This document shows positions 8,142-16,932 of a stretch of DNA of 64,000 nt, in pieces (position 1 is the stretch's first letter; every line of letters starts with the position of its first letter). The translations under genes were made by a program, and so were the position numbers. Source of the DNA: BOG-994 sp049514215 (lineage in GTDB: Bacteria; Pseudomonadota; Gammaproteobacteria; Burkholderiales; Burkholderiaceae_D); contig JBEKVI010000008.1 in assembly GCA_049514215.1 (NCBI GenBank), positions 41,168-105,167 on the forward strand, read 5' to 3'. The notes under the pieces are model-generated. The model was not told the DNA's origin and did not search any database. It worked only from the letters and a program-made list of their open reading frames with translations.

Positions 8142-9809
8142 CTAGAAGAGGCCCACGATCTGTCCTTGCGCATCGACATCGATCTGCTCGGAGGCCGGAT
8201 GAGCCGGCAAACCGGGCATGGTCAAGACGTCTCCGGCAATGGCCACGACGAAGCGCGCTCCGGCGGCAAGCCGGACTTCCCTCACGTGCACCGTATGCCC
8301 TAGCGGCGCGCCACGCCGGGTCGCGTCAGTCGAAAACGAGTACGGGGTCTTGGCGATGCACACGGGAAGGGATCCGAATCCCGCTTTTTCGAACGACTGA
8401 AGCTGCGCGGCGACCTGGGGCCCGAAACTGACTGCGCTGGCGTGATAGATATGACGGGCGACGCTTTCGATCTTGGCGGCCAGACCCGCGTCATCGCGAT
8501 AGGTGAAGCGCAAAGGCTCGGTTGAGCCATCGGCAACCCGTTTGACTTCCTGCGCGAGGGCGATCGCTCCGCGGCTGCCCTCGGCCCAGTGGCGTGCTTC
8601 GACCACCGTGACCCCAAGATTGGCCATGCGTTCTCGAATCAGGGCGACTTCGGCGGGGCGGTCGCTGTCGAAGTGGTTGAGCGCCACCACGCACGGCAGT
8701 CCGAAGCATCCCGAGAGGTTGGTCGCATGGCGCTCCAGGTTGACGAGCCCGCGCCCGACCGCCTCGAGGTCGTCGTTTAGCAGTTGCGTGCCATCCAGGC
8801 CGCCGTGGTATTTCAGGGCGCGCACGGTGGCTACGATCACCGCGGCAGCGGGCCTAAGCCCGGAACTGCGGCACTTGATGTCGACGAACTTCTCGGCACC
8901 CAGATCAGCGCCGAACCCGGCCTCGGTGATGGTGTAATCCGAAAGTCCGAGGGCCGCGCGGGTAGCGATCACGGAGCTGCAGCCGTGAGCGATATTGGCA
9001 AACGGTCCGCCGTGGATGAAGGCCGGATTGCCTTCGAGCGTTTGCACGAGATTCGGCTTGATCGCTTCCTTCAGGAGCGCGGTCATGGCCCCGTGGGCCT
9101 TCAGATCGGCGGCGCGCACGAGAGCACCGGTGCGCGTGGTGCCCACCACAATGGCGGCGATGCGCTGCTTCAAGTCCGAAAGGTCATCGGCCAGACACAG
9201 GATGGCCATCAGTTCGGACGCCACCACGATGTCGAAGCCTTCCTCCCGCACGTAACCGTTGGCACGCCCTCCAAGGCCGATGACAGTCTGGCGCAAAGCT
9301 CGGTCGTTCAGATCGAGCACCCGGCGCCAGCGTACGGCACGCACATCAAGGTCCAAGGTGTTGCCCTGATGAATGTGGTTGTCAATGAGCGCTGCAAGAA
9401 GGTTGTGTGCCTGGGCGATGGCGGCGAAGTCTCCCGTGAAGTGCAAATTGATTTCGTCCATGGGCACGACCTGCGCATGGCCGCCGCCCGTGGCGCCGCC
9501 CTTCATTCCGAAGACGGGTCCCATGCTGGGCTCACGCAGGCAGACGATGGTCTTGTGGCCCAGGGCATTGAACGCATCGCCAAGACCAATCGTGGTCGTG
9601 GTTTTGCCTTCGCCAGGTGGCGTGGGACTAATCCCGGTCACCAGCACGAGTTTGCCCAGCCGCGCCCCGGGTTCCCGATGGGGTGGTTGAAACTTGGCCT
9701 TGTGCCAGCCATAGGGCTCGATCCGCTGGGGATCCAAACCGCATCGGACGGCGATTTCAGTGATGGGAAGAAGGGGGGTGGCGCGGGCGATATCGGCGTC
9801 GGAAGTCAT
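8142..9809 (-). CDS. fhs: Formate--tetrahydrofolate ligase
   Basis: Joins formate to tetrahydrofolate using ATP, giving 10-formyl-THF for purine and C1 metabolism. The 555-residue length is normal. The ATP-binding loop is TPPGEGKTTTTIGL; other family stretches are REPSMGPVFGMKGGATGGG, NLHFTGDFAAI, FANIAHGCSS and EAGFGADLGAEKF. The partner enzyme FolD is encoded at 41625-42464 in this window. The gene is monocistronic as far as can be seen, convergent with iscX. Confidence 0.96.
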   Translation of the reverse strand: MTSDADIARATPLLPITEIAVRCGLDPQRIEPYGWHKAKFQPPHREPGARLGKLVLVTGISPTPPGEGKTTTTIGLGDAFNALGHKTIVCLREPSMGPVFGMKGGATGGGHAQVVPMDEINLHFTGDFAAIAQAHNLLAALIDNHIHQGNTLDLDVRAVRWRRVLDLNDRALRQTVIGLGGRANGYVREEGFDIVVASELMAILCLADDLSDLKQRIAAIVVGTTRTGALVRAADLKAHGAMTALLKEAIKPNLVQTLEGNPAFIHGGPFANIAHGCSSVIATRAALGLSDYTITEAGFGADLGAEKFVDIKCRSSGLRPAAAVIVATVRALKYHGGLDGTQLLNDDLEAVGRGLVNLERHATNLSGCFGLPCVVALNHFDSDRPAEVALIRERMANLGVTVVEARHWAEGSRGAIALAQEVKRVADGSTEPLRFTYRDDAGLAAKIESVARHIYHASAVSFGPQVAAQLQSFEKAGFGSLPVCIAKTPYSFSTDATRRGAPLGHTVHVREVRLAAGARFVVAIAGDVLTMPGLPAHPASEQIDVDAQGQIVGLF

Positions 9810-9940
9810 AGGGGCGTTAAGGTGCCGCGGTCTTGGAGTCGGGCTCCAGGCAGTCCTGGCACCCGAAGGTCAAAAGGCCAGATGATAGGCTATCGTGGAC
9901 TTCTTGACCGCCGCATTCCGAACCCAGTTGCGGGCCGCCC

Positions 9941-10528
9941 TTACGAAGCGAGGAGGGCCGGGCGTGCTCCCCGATAGAGCACGAGGCTGCGGGCCAGCGT
10001 CACCCAGGCGCTCAACCAAAGAATGAGGCCCACGCCCAACGCGGTCAGAAAAGCGACGTCGGCCGCGTCTGCGCCCAAAGCGATTCCAATCGCCCAGGCG
10101 ATGAGCGCTGCTCCTGTCAGGAAGTGAAGCGGGTAGTGAAATAGCCGGGCCAGAGGCAAGAGATGAAGGCCGACGATGACCGCGATCACCGGCGGAATAT
10201 AGAGATCCAGATGCAGCAAGGAAAGAAGGGGCACTGCGATGCCAATCGCCACCCATTGGGCAATGTTGACGGTTCTAAACACGCGCTCGCGTTGCAGGTC
10301 GGATGCGTCCTTCGACTTGGCTACTGCAACTGGGCCGGTGCGCCGCAGGAGCCAGCAGGCCGGACTCACGAGGGCGATCCATCCCAGCGCGACGAGCGTG
10401 AGTTCGGGCGAACCCATGCGGTGCGCGCCAAGGAGCGCAAGTGCGATCCAGAGGGCTCCAAAGCATCCAAAAAACAGGACGCCCGTCGCGCGTCCGCGCA
10501 GCGCTGCAGCTAATGATCGCGTTTCCAT
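9941..10528 (-). CDS. Conserved multi-pass membrane protein of unknown function
   Basis: 195 residues with about six hydrophobic segments (e.g. GVLFFGCFGALWIALALLG, LTLVALGWIALVSPACWLL, VIAVIVGLHLLPLARLF, FLTALGVGLILWLSAWV). I do not recognise a named family with certainty; it resembles small DUF7010-like integral membrane proteins. It starts with ATG at 10528, with GGAGATCACC just upstream. It lies 41 bp downstream of a winged-helix regulator and is probably the third gene of a minus-strand operon (11422 to 9941). Confidence 0.7.
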   Translation of the reverse strand: METRSLAAALRGRATGVLFFGCFGALWIALALLGAHRMGSPELTLVALGWIALVSPACWLLRRTGPVAVAKSKDASDLQRERVFRTVNIAQWVAIGIAVPLLSLLHLDLYIPPVIAVIVGLHLLPLARLFHYPLHFLTGAALIAWAIGIALGADAADVAFLTALGVGLILWLSAWVTLARSLVLYRGARPALLAS

Positions 10529-10569
10529 GGTGATCTCCTATTTATGCGGGTGAATGGACTACCGTGATC

Positions 10570-10881
10570 TCACGATCCGGGCTTGATCTGGGCTCCCTCG
10601 ACGATGGCGCGCAGATAGTGGATGTGGGCGTCGAATGCGGCCTTGCCCAGACGCGAGATCCTGATTCGGGTTCGGGGCTTTTTCTGGACGAAATCCTTCT
10701 CAACCTGGACGTAGCCTGCGCCTTCGAGGATGTTGAGATGGGCTCCGAGGTTGCCGTCGGTTGCTTCAAGAATGGCCCTGAGCCGGGGGAACTCGATGTA
10801 GCCCGGCGCAGGCAGGCCATTGAGGGTCGCCATGATCTTGAGCCTCAACTGCTGATGGATGATCTCGTCGTGACCTTCCAC
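10570..10881 (-). CDS. Winged-helix transcriptional regulator (HTH_34-like)
   Basis: 103 residues forming one winged-helix domain: RLKIMATLNGLPAPGYIEF, then LRAILEATDGNLGAHLNILE (the recognition helix region), and a wing GYVQVEKDFVQKKPRTRIRI ending in LGKAAFDAHIHYL. This is the arrangement of small MarR/ArsR-like regulators paired with membrane proteins. It nearly abuts the upstream membrane-protein gene (1 bp apart) and precedes another, so it probably controls its own operon. A perfect palindrome at 11494-11505 upstream of the operon is a candidate operator. Confidence 0.8.
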   Translation of the reverse strand: MEGHDEIIHQQLRLKIMATLNGLPAPGYIEFPRLRAILEATDGNLGAHLNILEGAGYVQVEKDFVQKKPRTRIRISRLGKAAFDAHIHYLRAIVEGAQIKPGS

Positions 10882-10882
10882 G

Positions 10883-11422
10883 TCAGACCTTTTTCAACCA
10901 AAAGCCGGCGAGAACGAGCGCGCCGCCCCCGAAGAAGGACATCCACAGTAAGAAGAATGAACCCAGGAGAAAATAGCCCACCAACATGGCGATGGCGAGC
11001 ATCACGGCAACCGCGATAAAACGTGATCCGACAACAAGACCGCCGACCGCGTAGACCAGAGCAAGCACGAGGCCGTTGATCGCGGCGATCTGTTCGACCG
11101 TGGCCGGACCGACGACTGCGAAGAGGGCGATTACAAAAAGAAGGATCGTGCAGACGCCAGCTGCAACGCGCCAGTTGGACCGCCCCGTGGTGCGCCGTGC
11201 GATCAACAGGCTCGCGACAAAACCCAGCGGCCCGAGGACGCCCCAAATGAGGTTGACCTGGGCCGGCAGCCAGTATTCCAGTGCGTAGGCCACCGCCCAG
11301 ATCACGCCCCAGAGGATCACGTGAGGGCTCGCGCGTTCGTATCCGGCGAGCTGGTGACTGCGCACTTCGGTCTGGGCGATAGCCTGCAGCGCCAGATCGG
11401 CTTCGGATTTTGATAGCGCCAT
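10883..11422 (-). CDS. Four/five-helix membrane protein, unknown function
   Basis: 179 residues. After a ~45-residue polar N-terminus (MALSKSEADLALQAIAQTEV), hydrophobic segments follow (VILWGVIWAVAYALEYWL, LIWGVLGPLGFVASLLIA, VAAGVCTILLFVIALFAVV, IALAMLVGYFLLGSFFLLW). It is the first gene of a regulator-containing operon; its stop lies directly before the regulator start. Similar small membrane protein/winged-helix pairs are common in proteobacteria, but no function is known to me. Confidence 0.72.
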   Translation of the reverse strand: MALSKSEADLALQAIAQTEVRSHQLAGYERASPHVILWGVIWAVAYALEYWLPAQVNLIWGVLGPLGFVASLLIARRTTGRSNWRVAAGVCTILLFVIALFAVVGPATVEQIAAINGLVLALVYAVGGLVVGSRFIAVAVMLAIAMLVGYFLLGSFFLLWMSFFGGGALVLAGFWLKKV

Positions 11423-11742
11423 AAAGGCTCCGTAACGATCAGTCGACCGCGACCCGCCGATGACCGGCCGCCGTGACTTGTGGAATATCTATGTAGAGTA
11501 CTCTATACGGCAGAGTGAAACTTGGCAAGCTCCTTTTTCGACTTCAAATGCGCTCGGACCATGTGCGAGAGAATCGCGCGCGAGTAGAATGCGACTGGCC
11601 CGATCGGACCGGTAGGCGCTCTTGGCGCCACGCCCCGCGTTGGGCACGGCGCGTGCGGCCTAGGGGCGTGCTTTGAAATATTGGCGCCCGATCCTTGTCC
11701 TGGTGATCGCGTAACCCATCTATCTGGTCAAAGGTCTGGCCC
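11423..11742. other. Divergent intergenic region (membrane protein operon / ptrB)
   Basis: 320 bp without a supported gene between the minus-strand operon and ptrB. It holds the palindrome described at 11494-11505. The ~230 bp nearer ptrB show nothing distinctive. Confidence 0.5.
11494..11505. promoter_or_regulatory. Perfect 12-bp palindrome, candidate operator
   Basis: TAGAGTACTCTA is a perfect palindrome 72 bp upstream of the first gene of the regulator-containing membrane-protein operon. Its symmetry and place suit an operator for the winged-helix regulator at 10570-10881. Assignment is by position only. Confidence 0.45.
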
Positions 11743-13836
11743 ATGACTCTCACGATTCCATCCCCTTCCGGTGTTGCAGTGGGACCCAAGGCGCGCGAGC
11801 GGTCCCACGTCGTCGAGTCTGAACACGGACAGCGCAGCGATCCCTACTACTGGCTGCGGGATGACTCGCGCTCGGACCCCGAGATGCTTGAGCATTTGAA
11901 GGCCGAGAACCGCTGGTATGAGAGCTATGCGTCCCGCTATCGGCAATTGCGCGACACGCTCTACGCGGAAATCAAGGGGCGCATCAAGGAAGATGATTCG
12001 ACCGTGCCCTATCGCTCGCACGGCTACCTGTTTCAGACCCGCTTTAAGGAAGGCTTTGAATATCCTATCTATGTGCGGCATGCCGACCGCCCGGGCGCTG
12101 ATGAAGAGGTGGTTCTGGATGTCAATAGCTTAGCCGTCGGTCATGAGTATTACTCGGCTTACCCAAGCGCTTATTCGCCCAACCAGGATCGGGTTGTCTA
12201 CGCCGAGGACGATAGCGGCCGACGCCAATATCGGTTGCGCATCAAGGATCTGAAAACCGGAACGCTCTATCCGGAGATGATTTCGGGAACGAATGGGCAG
12301 GCAACGTTTGCCAGCGATGGGCAGACCCTGTTTTATGTCGAAAATCATCCGGAGAGCCTGCGCAGCTTTCGCGTGCGCCGGCACGTCCTCGGAGAGGATC
12401 CCGCTTCCGATGCCATCGTCTTCGAGGAGAACGACGAGAGCTACTACACCTCCATCGGTAAGACCGGTTCGGAGAAGTACATCGTCATTCATCTCTCCAG
12501 TACCGTGTCCGACGAGGAGCATGTGCTTCGCGCCGACGATGCTTCGGGGCGTTTCGTGTGCCTTGCGCCGCGCCGGCGCGAGTTCTTGTACGACTCGGAC
12601 CACATCGGCGGGCGCTGGGTGATTCGCACCGATTGGGATGCGCCGAACTTCCGGCTGATGCAGGCTGACGAGGGGCGTCTGGGCGATCGCCATCAGTGGC
12701 GGGATCTTTTGGTGCACGATCCCAAAGTCTTTATCGCTTCCTTTGCACTCTTTCACGACTATCTCGTTGTCGATGAGCGCAGCGAAGGACTGCGGCGTTT
12801 GCGCATCCAGGCCTGGAAGGAGGGGATCCTCAGCGGAGAGCCCCGCTACGTGAAGTCCGATGAGCCCGCCTACACCATGGCGCTGGGAGTCAATCCGGAG
12901 CAGGACAGCACGATCTTGCGCTACAACTATAGTTCGCTGACGACACCGCGAACGACCTTCGATCTGGATATGCGGACTGGCGAGCGCGTCTTGCGCAAGC
13001 AGCAGCCGGTCCTGGGTGGGTTTGATGCGTCCCACTACCGCACCGAGCGAGTCTGGGTGACCGCACGTGATGCGGTCAAGGTGCCCGTATCGCTCGTCTA
13101 TCACGTCGATACGCGTAAAGACGGCAAGGCGCCTTTGCTTCTGTATGGTTACGGATCCTACGGTCTGTCGATGGATCCCAACTTCGATTCGCCCGTCATC
13201 TCGCTTCTCGATCGGGGGTTCGTCTACGCCATCGCCCACATCCGGGGAGGCGAAGAGATGGGTCGAGCCTGGTACGAAGACGGCAAGAGGCTCAAGAAAC
13301 AGAACACGTTCCTCGACTTCATCGATGCGACCGAGGCGCTCGTGAGTCTGGGTTACGCCGCACGCGACAAAGTGTTCGCGCAAGGGGGCAGCGCAGGAGG
13401 GCTCCTCGTGGGAGCCGTGGCGAACGCCCGTCCCGATCTCTATCGCGGCATCTTAGCCGACGTGCCTTTTGTCGATGTGGTCACGACCATGCTCGACGAG
13501 AGCATTCCCTTGACGACCAACGAGTTCGACGAGTGGGGCAATCCCAAGAACGCGGCCGACTACGAGTACATGCTGAGCTACTCGCCTTACGATAACGTTC
13601 GCGCCCAAAACTATCCGGCCATGATGATTACGACCGGATTGCACGACTCACAGGTGCAATATTTCGAGCCCGCGAAGTGGGTCGCCAAACTCAGGGCGCT
13701 AAAGACCGACCATCAGCCGCTGGTCTTTAAGATCAACATGGAGGCCGGCCACGGTGGCAAGTCGGGCCGTTTTCGGGCCCTCGAGGAGACGGCCGAACAG
13801 TTCGCCTTCATGATCGATCTGATCGCAAAGGCCTAG
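11743..13836 (+). CDS. ptrB: Oligopeptidase B (S9A serine peptidase)
   Basis: A cytoplasmic serine peptidase that cleaves short peptides after Lys/Arg. 697 residues with the S9A layout: an N-terminal seven-bladed propeller (about residues 70-420; e.g. ESYYTSIGKT, SDEEHVLRADD) and a C-terminal alpha/beta-hydrolase domain. The nucleophile is in GGSAGGLLVGAV; the Asp is in TGLHDSQVQYFEPAKWVAK; the His is in EAGHGGKSGRF. RGGEEMGRAWYEDGK is also diagnostic. A terminator-like hairpin follows at 13852-13873. Confidence 0.94.
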   Translation: MTLTIPSPSGVAVGPKARERSHVVESEHGQRSDPYYWLRDDSRSDPEMLEHLKAENRWYESYASRYRQLRDTLYAEIKGRIKEDDSTVPYRSHGYLFQTRFKEGFEYPIYVRHADRPGADEEVVLDVNSLAVGHEYYSAYPSAYSPNQDRVVYAEDDSGRRQYRLRIKDLKTGTLYPEMISGTNGQATFASDGQTLFYVENHPESLRSFRVRRHVLGEDPASDAIVFEENDESYYTSIGKTGSEKYIVIHLSSTVSDEEHVLRADDASGRFVCLAPRRREFLYDSDHIGGRWVIRTDWDAPNFRLMQADEGRLGDRHQWRDLLVHDPKVFIASFALFHDYLVVDERSEGLRRLRIQAWKEGILSGEPRYVKSDEPAYTMALGVNPEQDSTILRYNYSSLTTPRTTFDLDMRTGERVLRKQQPVLGGFDASHYRTERVWVTARDAVKVPVSLVYHVDTRKDGKAPLLLYGYGSYGLSMDPNFDSPVISLLDRGFVYAIAHIRGGEEMGRAWYEDGKRLKKQNTFLDFIDATEALVSLGYAARDKVFAQGGSAGGLLVGAVANARPDLYRGILADVPFVDVVTTMLDESIPLTTNEFDEWGNPKNAADYEYMLSYSPYDNVRAQNYPAMMITTGLHDSQVQYFEPAKWVAKLRALKTDHQPLVFKINMEAGHGGKSGRFRALEETAEQFAFMIDLIAKA

Positions 13837-13851
13837 ATCCAAAGAGGGTCA

Positions 13852-13873
13852 GGGCGGTATTCGCCCGTCTTTT
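13852..13873 (+). terminator. Probable intrinsic terminator of ptrB
   Basis: GGGCG, loop GTATT, CGCCC followed by GTCTTTT, beginning 16 bp after the ptrB stop. The stem is short (5 bp, all GC) and the U-tract is interrupted. Confidence 0.5.
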
Positions 13874-14057
13874 CCTCGGCTGTGCCTCGATGCGAGCGCC
13901 CCCGTGGCGGTCATGACCGCAATCGATCCCCTGGCACGAGGACGTGCCCAAAGAGCTCCGCGCGCGAGGTAACATGATGCAGGGCAGCGCAACCGATTCG
14001 GCGGCCGCTTCCCCGGCCACTGGCTCGCGGTTTGCCTGCGTCTAGGAGATGAGATCC

Positions 14058-14720
14058 ATGGAGAAAAGCGCACCGTCCTGGACGGTCTATGGGGCCGAGG
14101 CGTCGGGCTCGATTCCCATCGAGGCGGCCTTGACCTTGCTCGGTCTGCCCTATGCTGTCGTCGATGCCGTCACCTGGGCCGACGATGCGGCAAGGGAGCG
14201 GGTCGCCCCATTTAATCCCCTACGTCAAGTGCCCACCGTGGTCCTGCCCGGGGGCGAAGTCTTCACCGAGAGTGCCGCGATCCTGATCGATCTTGCCGAC
14301 CGGTATCCGCAGGCGCGCCTGGGTCCACCGGCCGATCACCCGTCTCGTCGCCAATTCCTGCGGTGGATGCTCTTTATCTCCTCGGAGATCTATTCCCTGT
14401 ACTGGATCCTGCCCGACGTGCGGCGCATCGGCGTCTCGCCGGATGCGAAACCGGACGTGCTGAAGGCGGTTTATGCCCGCATTCTTTCCTGCTGGCACAA
14501 CCTGGATGAGCAGATCGCGCCGGCCCAGTTCATCCTGGGAGCCGATCTCTCGGTCCTGGATCTGTACGCCGCCGTGGTCTCCCGCTTCGGGCCCGGGCGC
14601 AGGCACGTCGATGCGGCCGCCCCAAAACTCGCGCAGGTCCTGCGCCGGGTCGACGCCTTGCCCGCTCTCGCAGGCTTCTGGGCGAATCGCTATCCGTTCG
14701 AGGAGGGCTGGCAAGGGTGA
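14058..14720 (+). CDS. Glutathione S-transferase family protein
   Basis: 220 residues. The N-terminal thioredoxin-like domain contains VYGAEASGSIPIEAALTLLG and NPLRQVPTVVLPGG with the cis-Pro of GSTs and TESAAILIDLAD (glutathione-binding ES). The C-terminal half is the helical GST domain. An earlier in-frame ATG at 14049 overlaps the ribosome-binding site AGGAGA, so 14058 is preferred. It overlaps or abuts the first gene of the ABC importer that follows, which suggests coupled expression and perhaps a thiol or glutathione-related importer. Confidence 0.85.
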   Translation: MEKSAPSWTVYGAEASGSIPIEAALTLLGLPYAVVDAVTWADDAARERVAPFNPLRQVPTVVLPGGEVFTESAAILIDLADRYPQARLGPPADHPSRRQFLRWMLFISSEIYSLYWILPDVRRIGVSPDAKPDVLKAVYARILSCWHNLDEQIAPAQFILGADLSVLDLYAAVVSRFGPGRRHVDAAAPKLAQVLRRVDALPALAGFWANRYPFEEGWQG

Positions 14721-14722
14721 AC

Positions 14723-15820
14723 ATGCACCCTGACGCCGCATCGTCTTTCGCCAACGACCCCAAGGCCCTCCTGTCCAGCTCAAGCCGCGCTGAGGCTGCG
14801 ATGCTCTTCGAGGTGGAAAAACTGCAGGTCGGGTTCGCGACCGAGTCGGGATTCGGCAATGTCGTCGAGGATCTCAGTTTCATTCTTCGTGCCGGTGAGA
14901 CGCTCGCACTGGTGGGAGAGTCGGGCTGTGGGAAAAGTGTGACGGCGCTCTCCATGATGGGGCTCCTCGATCGGAAACGCAGCCGGGTTACGGCCGAGCG
15001 CTTTGTCTTCGAGAGGCAAAATCTCCTGGAGCTGAGGCCCCGTGGCTGGCGCGCACTGCGGGGCAATCGCATCGCGATGATCTTTCAGGAACCCACGAAG
15101 TCCCTCAATCCCGCGCACACCGTAGGGCAGCAGATCGAAGAAGCCCTGCTCGCGCACCGACCGCTCGCGCGCGGTCAGGCGCGACGCCGCGCCCGCGAGC
15201 TGCTTGCCAAGGTGCAGATCCCCGACCCCGATCAAAGAATGAAGGAATACCCCCATCGTCTTTCCGGAGGCACGCGCCAGCGCGTCATGATCGCAATCGC
15301 GCTGGCGTGCGATCCGGCTGTCCTCATCGCCGATGAGCCCACGACCGCCTTGGACGTCACGGTCCAGGCCCAGATTCTGGAGCTCCTCGATACGCTACGG
15401 CGCGAGGCCAATATGGCGCTCCTCCTTGTCACCCACGATCTCGGTGTCGTCGCAGAGCGCGCGGACCGGGTCGCGGTGATGTACGCCGGCCGCATTGTCG
15501 AAACCGCGCCCACGCCGGTGCTATTTGAGCGTCCCGAGCATCCCTATACGGTGGGGCTTTTAGCGTCGATTCCCGATCTGAGCGAGCGCCGGCGGCGCCT
15601 CTCGACGATTCCTGGGCAGGTACCGGCTCCGCAGGACCGGGGTCACGGGTGCGATTTCGCCGAGCGTTGCCCCTTTCGGATCGCCGACTGTGTGGCCCGC
15701 GTGCCGCCCTTTGCCGAGGTGGGCAACGCGCATTGGTCGGCCTGCATCCGCGCTCCGCTCGATGCGGCGTCTCTTGGATTGGGCCCGCCCGGCGGCTCGG
15801 CTGACTTGGGGCGCGCATGA
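14723..15820 (+). CDS. Peptide-type ABC importer, ATP-binding subunit (DppD/OppD)
   Basis: About 365 residues. Walker A is GESGCGKS, the signature HRLSGGTRQRVMIAIAL and Walker B AVLIADEPTTALD. The OppD/F C-terminal Cys-containing extension is present (GHGCDFAERCPFRIADCV...SACI). The start is either ATG 14723, preceded by AAGGG at a good distance, or GTG 14717, which would overlap the GST stop; an internal ATG at 14801 begins the conserved domain. It ends in an ATGA overlap with the second ATPase gene. It energises import with the partner at 15817. Confidence 0.92.
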   Translation: MHPDAASSFANDPKALLSSSSRAEAAMLFEVEKLQVGFATESGFGNVVEDLSFILRAGETLALVGESGCGKSVTALSMMGLLDRKRSRVTAERFVFERQNLLELRPRGWRALRGNRIAMIFQEPTKSLNPAHTVGQQIEEALLAHRPLARGQARRRARELLAKVQIPDPDQRMKEYPHRLSGGTRQRVMIAIALACDPAVLIADEPTTALDVTVQAQILELLDTLRREANMALLLVTHDLGVVAERADRVAVMYAGRIVETAPTPVLFERPEHPYTVGLLASIPDLSERRRRLSTIPGQVPAPQDRGHGCDFAERCPFRIADCVARVPPFAEVGNAHWSACIRAPLDAASLGLGPPGGSADLGRA

Positions 15821-16932
15821 CGCCCGTCTCGAGCGCGGGCCCGTCGCTCCTGAGCGCCCAGGGGATTGCGAAGCATTATGCAATACGCCGGCCCGGACGT
15901 GATCGCCAAGCCGTCGTGCGCGCAGTCGATGGCGTCGATCTTGCGATCTCTCCAGGCGAGACTCTGGCTCTGGTGGGAGAGTCGGGCTCAGGGAAGTCCA
16001 CACTAGGGCGCGTCCTGCTCTATCTGGAAAAACCTACAGTCGGGGATGTCGTATTCGAAGGGACGACGCTTCGGCATCTGAATGCCCGTGCCCTGCGGCG
16101 CCAGCGGCGCCGCATGCAGATGGTATTTCAGGACCCTTACGGATCGCTCAATCCCCAATTCTCCGTGGGCGACACGCTGGCCGAGCCGCTCGCCTTGCAT
16201 GGCTTGCATGCCGGCGATCGCGTTGCACGCGTGGCGCAACTTCTGGAACTCGTCGGTCTTTCGCCCGCGCTCGCCAGGCGTCATCCACACGAGTTCTCAG
16301 GGGGGCAGAGGCAAAGGATCGCGATCGCAAGAGCACTCGCGGTTGAACCCCGCCTGATCGTGTGTGACGAGCCCGTATCGGCGCTGGACGTATCGATTCA
16401 AGCACAGGTGCTCAATCTCCTCGAGGACCTCCAGGAGCGTTTCGCAATGGCGTATCTCTTCATCGCCCACGACCTCGCGGTCGTCAAGCATATCGCCGAT
16501 CGCGTCGCCGTGATGTACCTCGGCCGGATTGTCGAGGAGGCGCCGACCGATATGCTCTTTTCGGCTCCGCGGCATCCTTACACCCAGGCGCTTCTGGCCT
16601 CGATTCCGCTGGCACGCGTGGGCCAAGCCCGGGCGAGCGCGTCCTTGTCGGGCGATCCGCCGAGCCCCCTTCAGCTTCCGAGCGGGTGCCGTTTTCATCC
16701 GCGCTGTGCGCATGCGCGTGCGGTATGTCGCAGCGAAGATCCGCTTCTAAACCGGGAGGGCGGACACGCCAGCGCATGTCATCTCTGGAAGGAGATAGCT
16801 GTGCCTTCACCCCTCGCCTTGCCCAGTGCATCGGCCCATCTGCAAGTCCTCTCGGGTGCTTTTTCGCTAGCGCAGACATCCAGCACCCTCCACCCGCCAC
16901 CTTCGTCTTCTCCCATGGAGCCTCGCCGGTGA
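15817..16932 (+). CDS. Peptide-type ABC importer, ATP-binding subunit (DppF/OppF)
   Basis: 371 residues; pairs with the preceding ATPase. Walker A GESGSGKSTLGR, signature EFSGGQRQRIAIARAL, Walker B LIVCDEPVSALDVSIQAQ, and the Cys-containing C-terminal motif GCRFHPRCAHARAVC...SACH. After that motif an extra ~50-residue Ser/Pro-rich tail (about LWKEIAVPSPLALP onward) is not typical and ends in a GTGA overlap with the solute-binding protein gene. The ATG overlaps the previous stop (ATGA). Confidence 0.92.
   Translation: MTPVSSAGPSLLSAQGIAKHYAIRRPGRDRQAVVRAVDGVDLAISPGETLALVGESGSGKSTLGRVLLYLEKPTVGDVVFEGTTLRHLNARALRRQRRRMQMVFQDPYGSLNPQFSVGDTLAEPLALHGLHAGDRVARVAQLLELVGLSPALARRHPHEFSGGQRQRIAIARALAVEPRLIVCDEPVSALDVSIQAQVLNLLEDLQERFAMAYLFIAHDLAVVKHIADRVAVMYLGRIVEEAPTDMLFSAPRHPYTQALLASIPLARVGQARASASLSGDPPSPLQLPSGCRFHPRCAHARAVCRSEDPLLNREGGHASACHLWKEIAVPSPLALPSASAHLQVLSGAFSLAQTSSTLHPPPSSSPMEPRR

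Noticed and set aside
8784..9977. 397-codon plus-strand frame opposite fhs
   Set aside because: Antisense shadow; fhs is complete with all motifs and the frame has no family features.
12130..13383. Long open frame (417 codons) on the minus strand inside ptrB
   Set aside because: Antisense shadow of a high-GC gene; ptrB has intact catalytic motifs and the antisense translation shows no domain.
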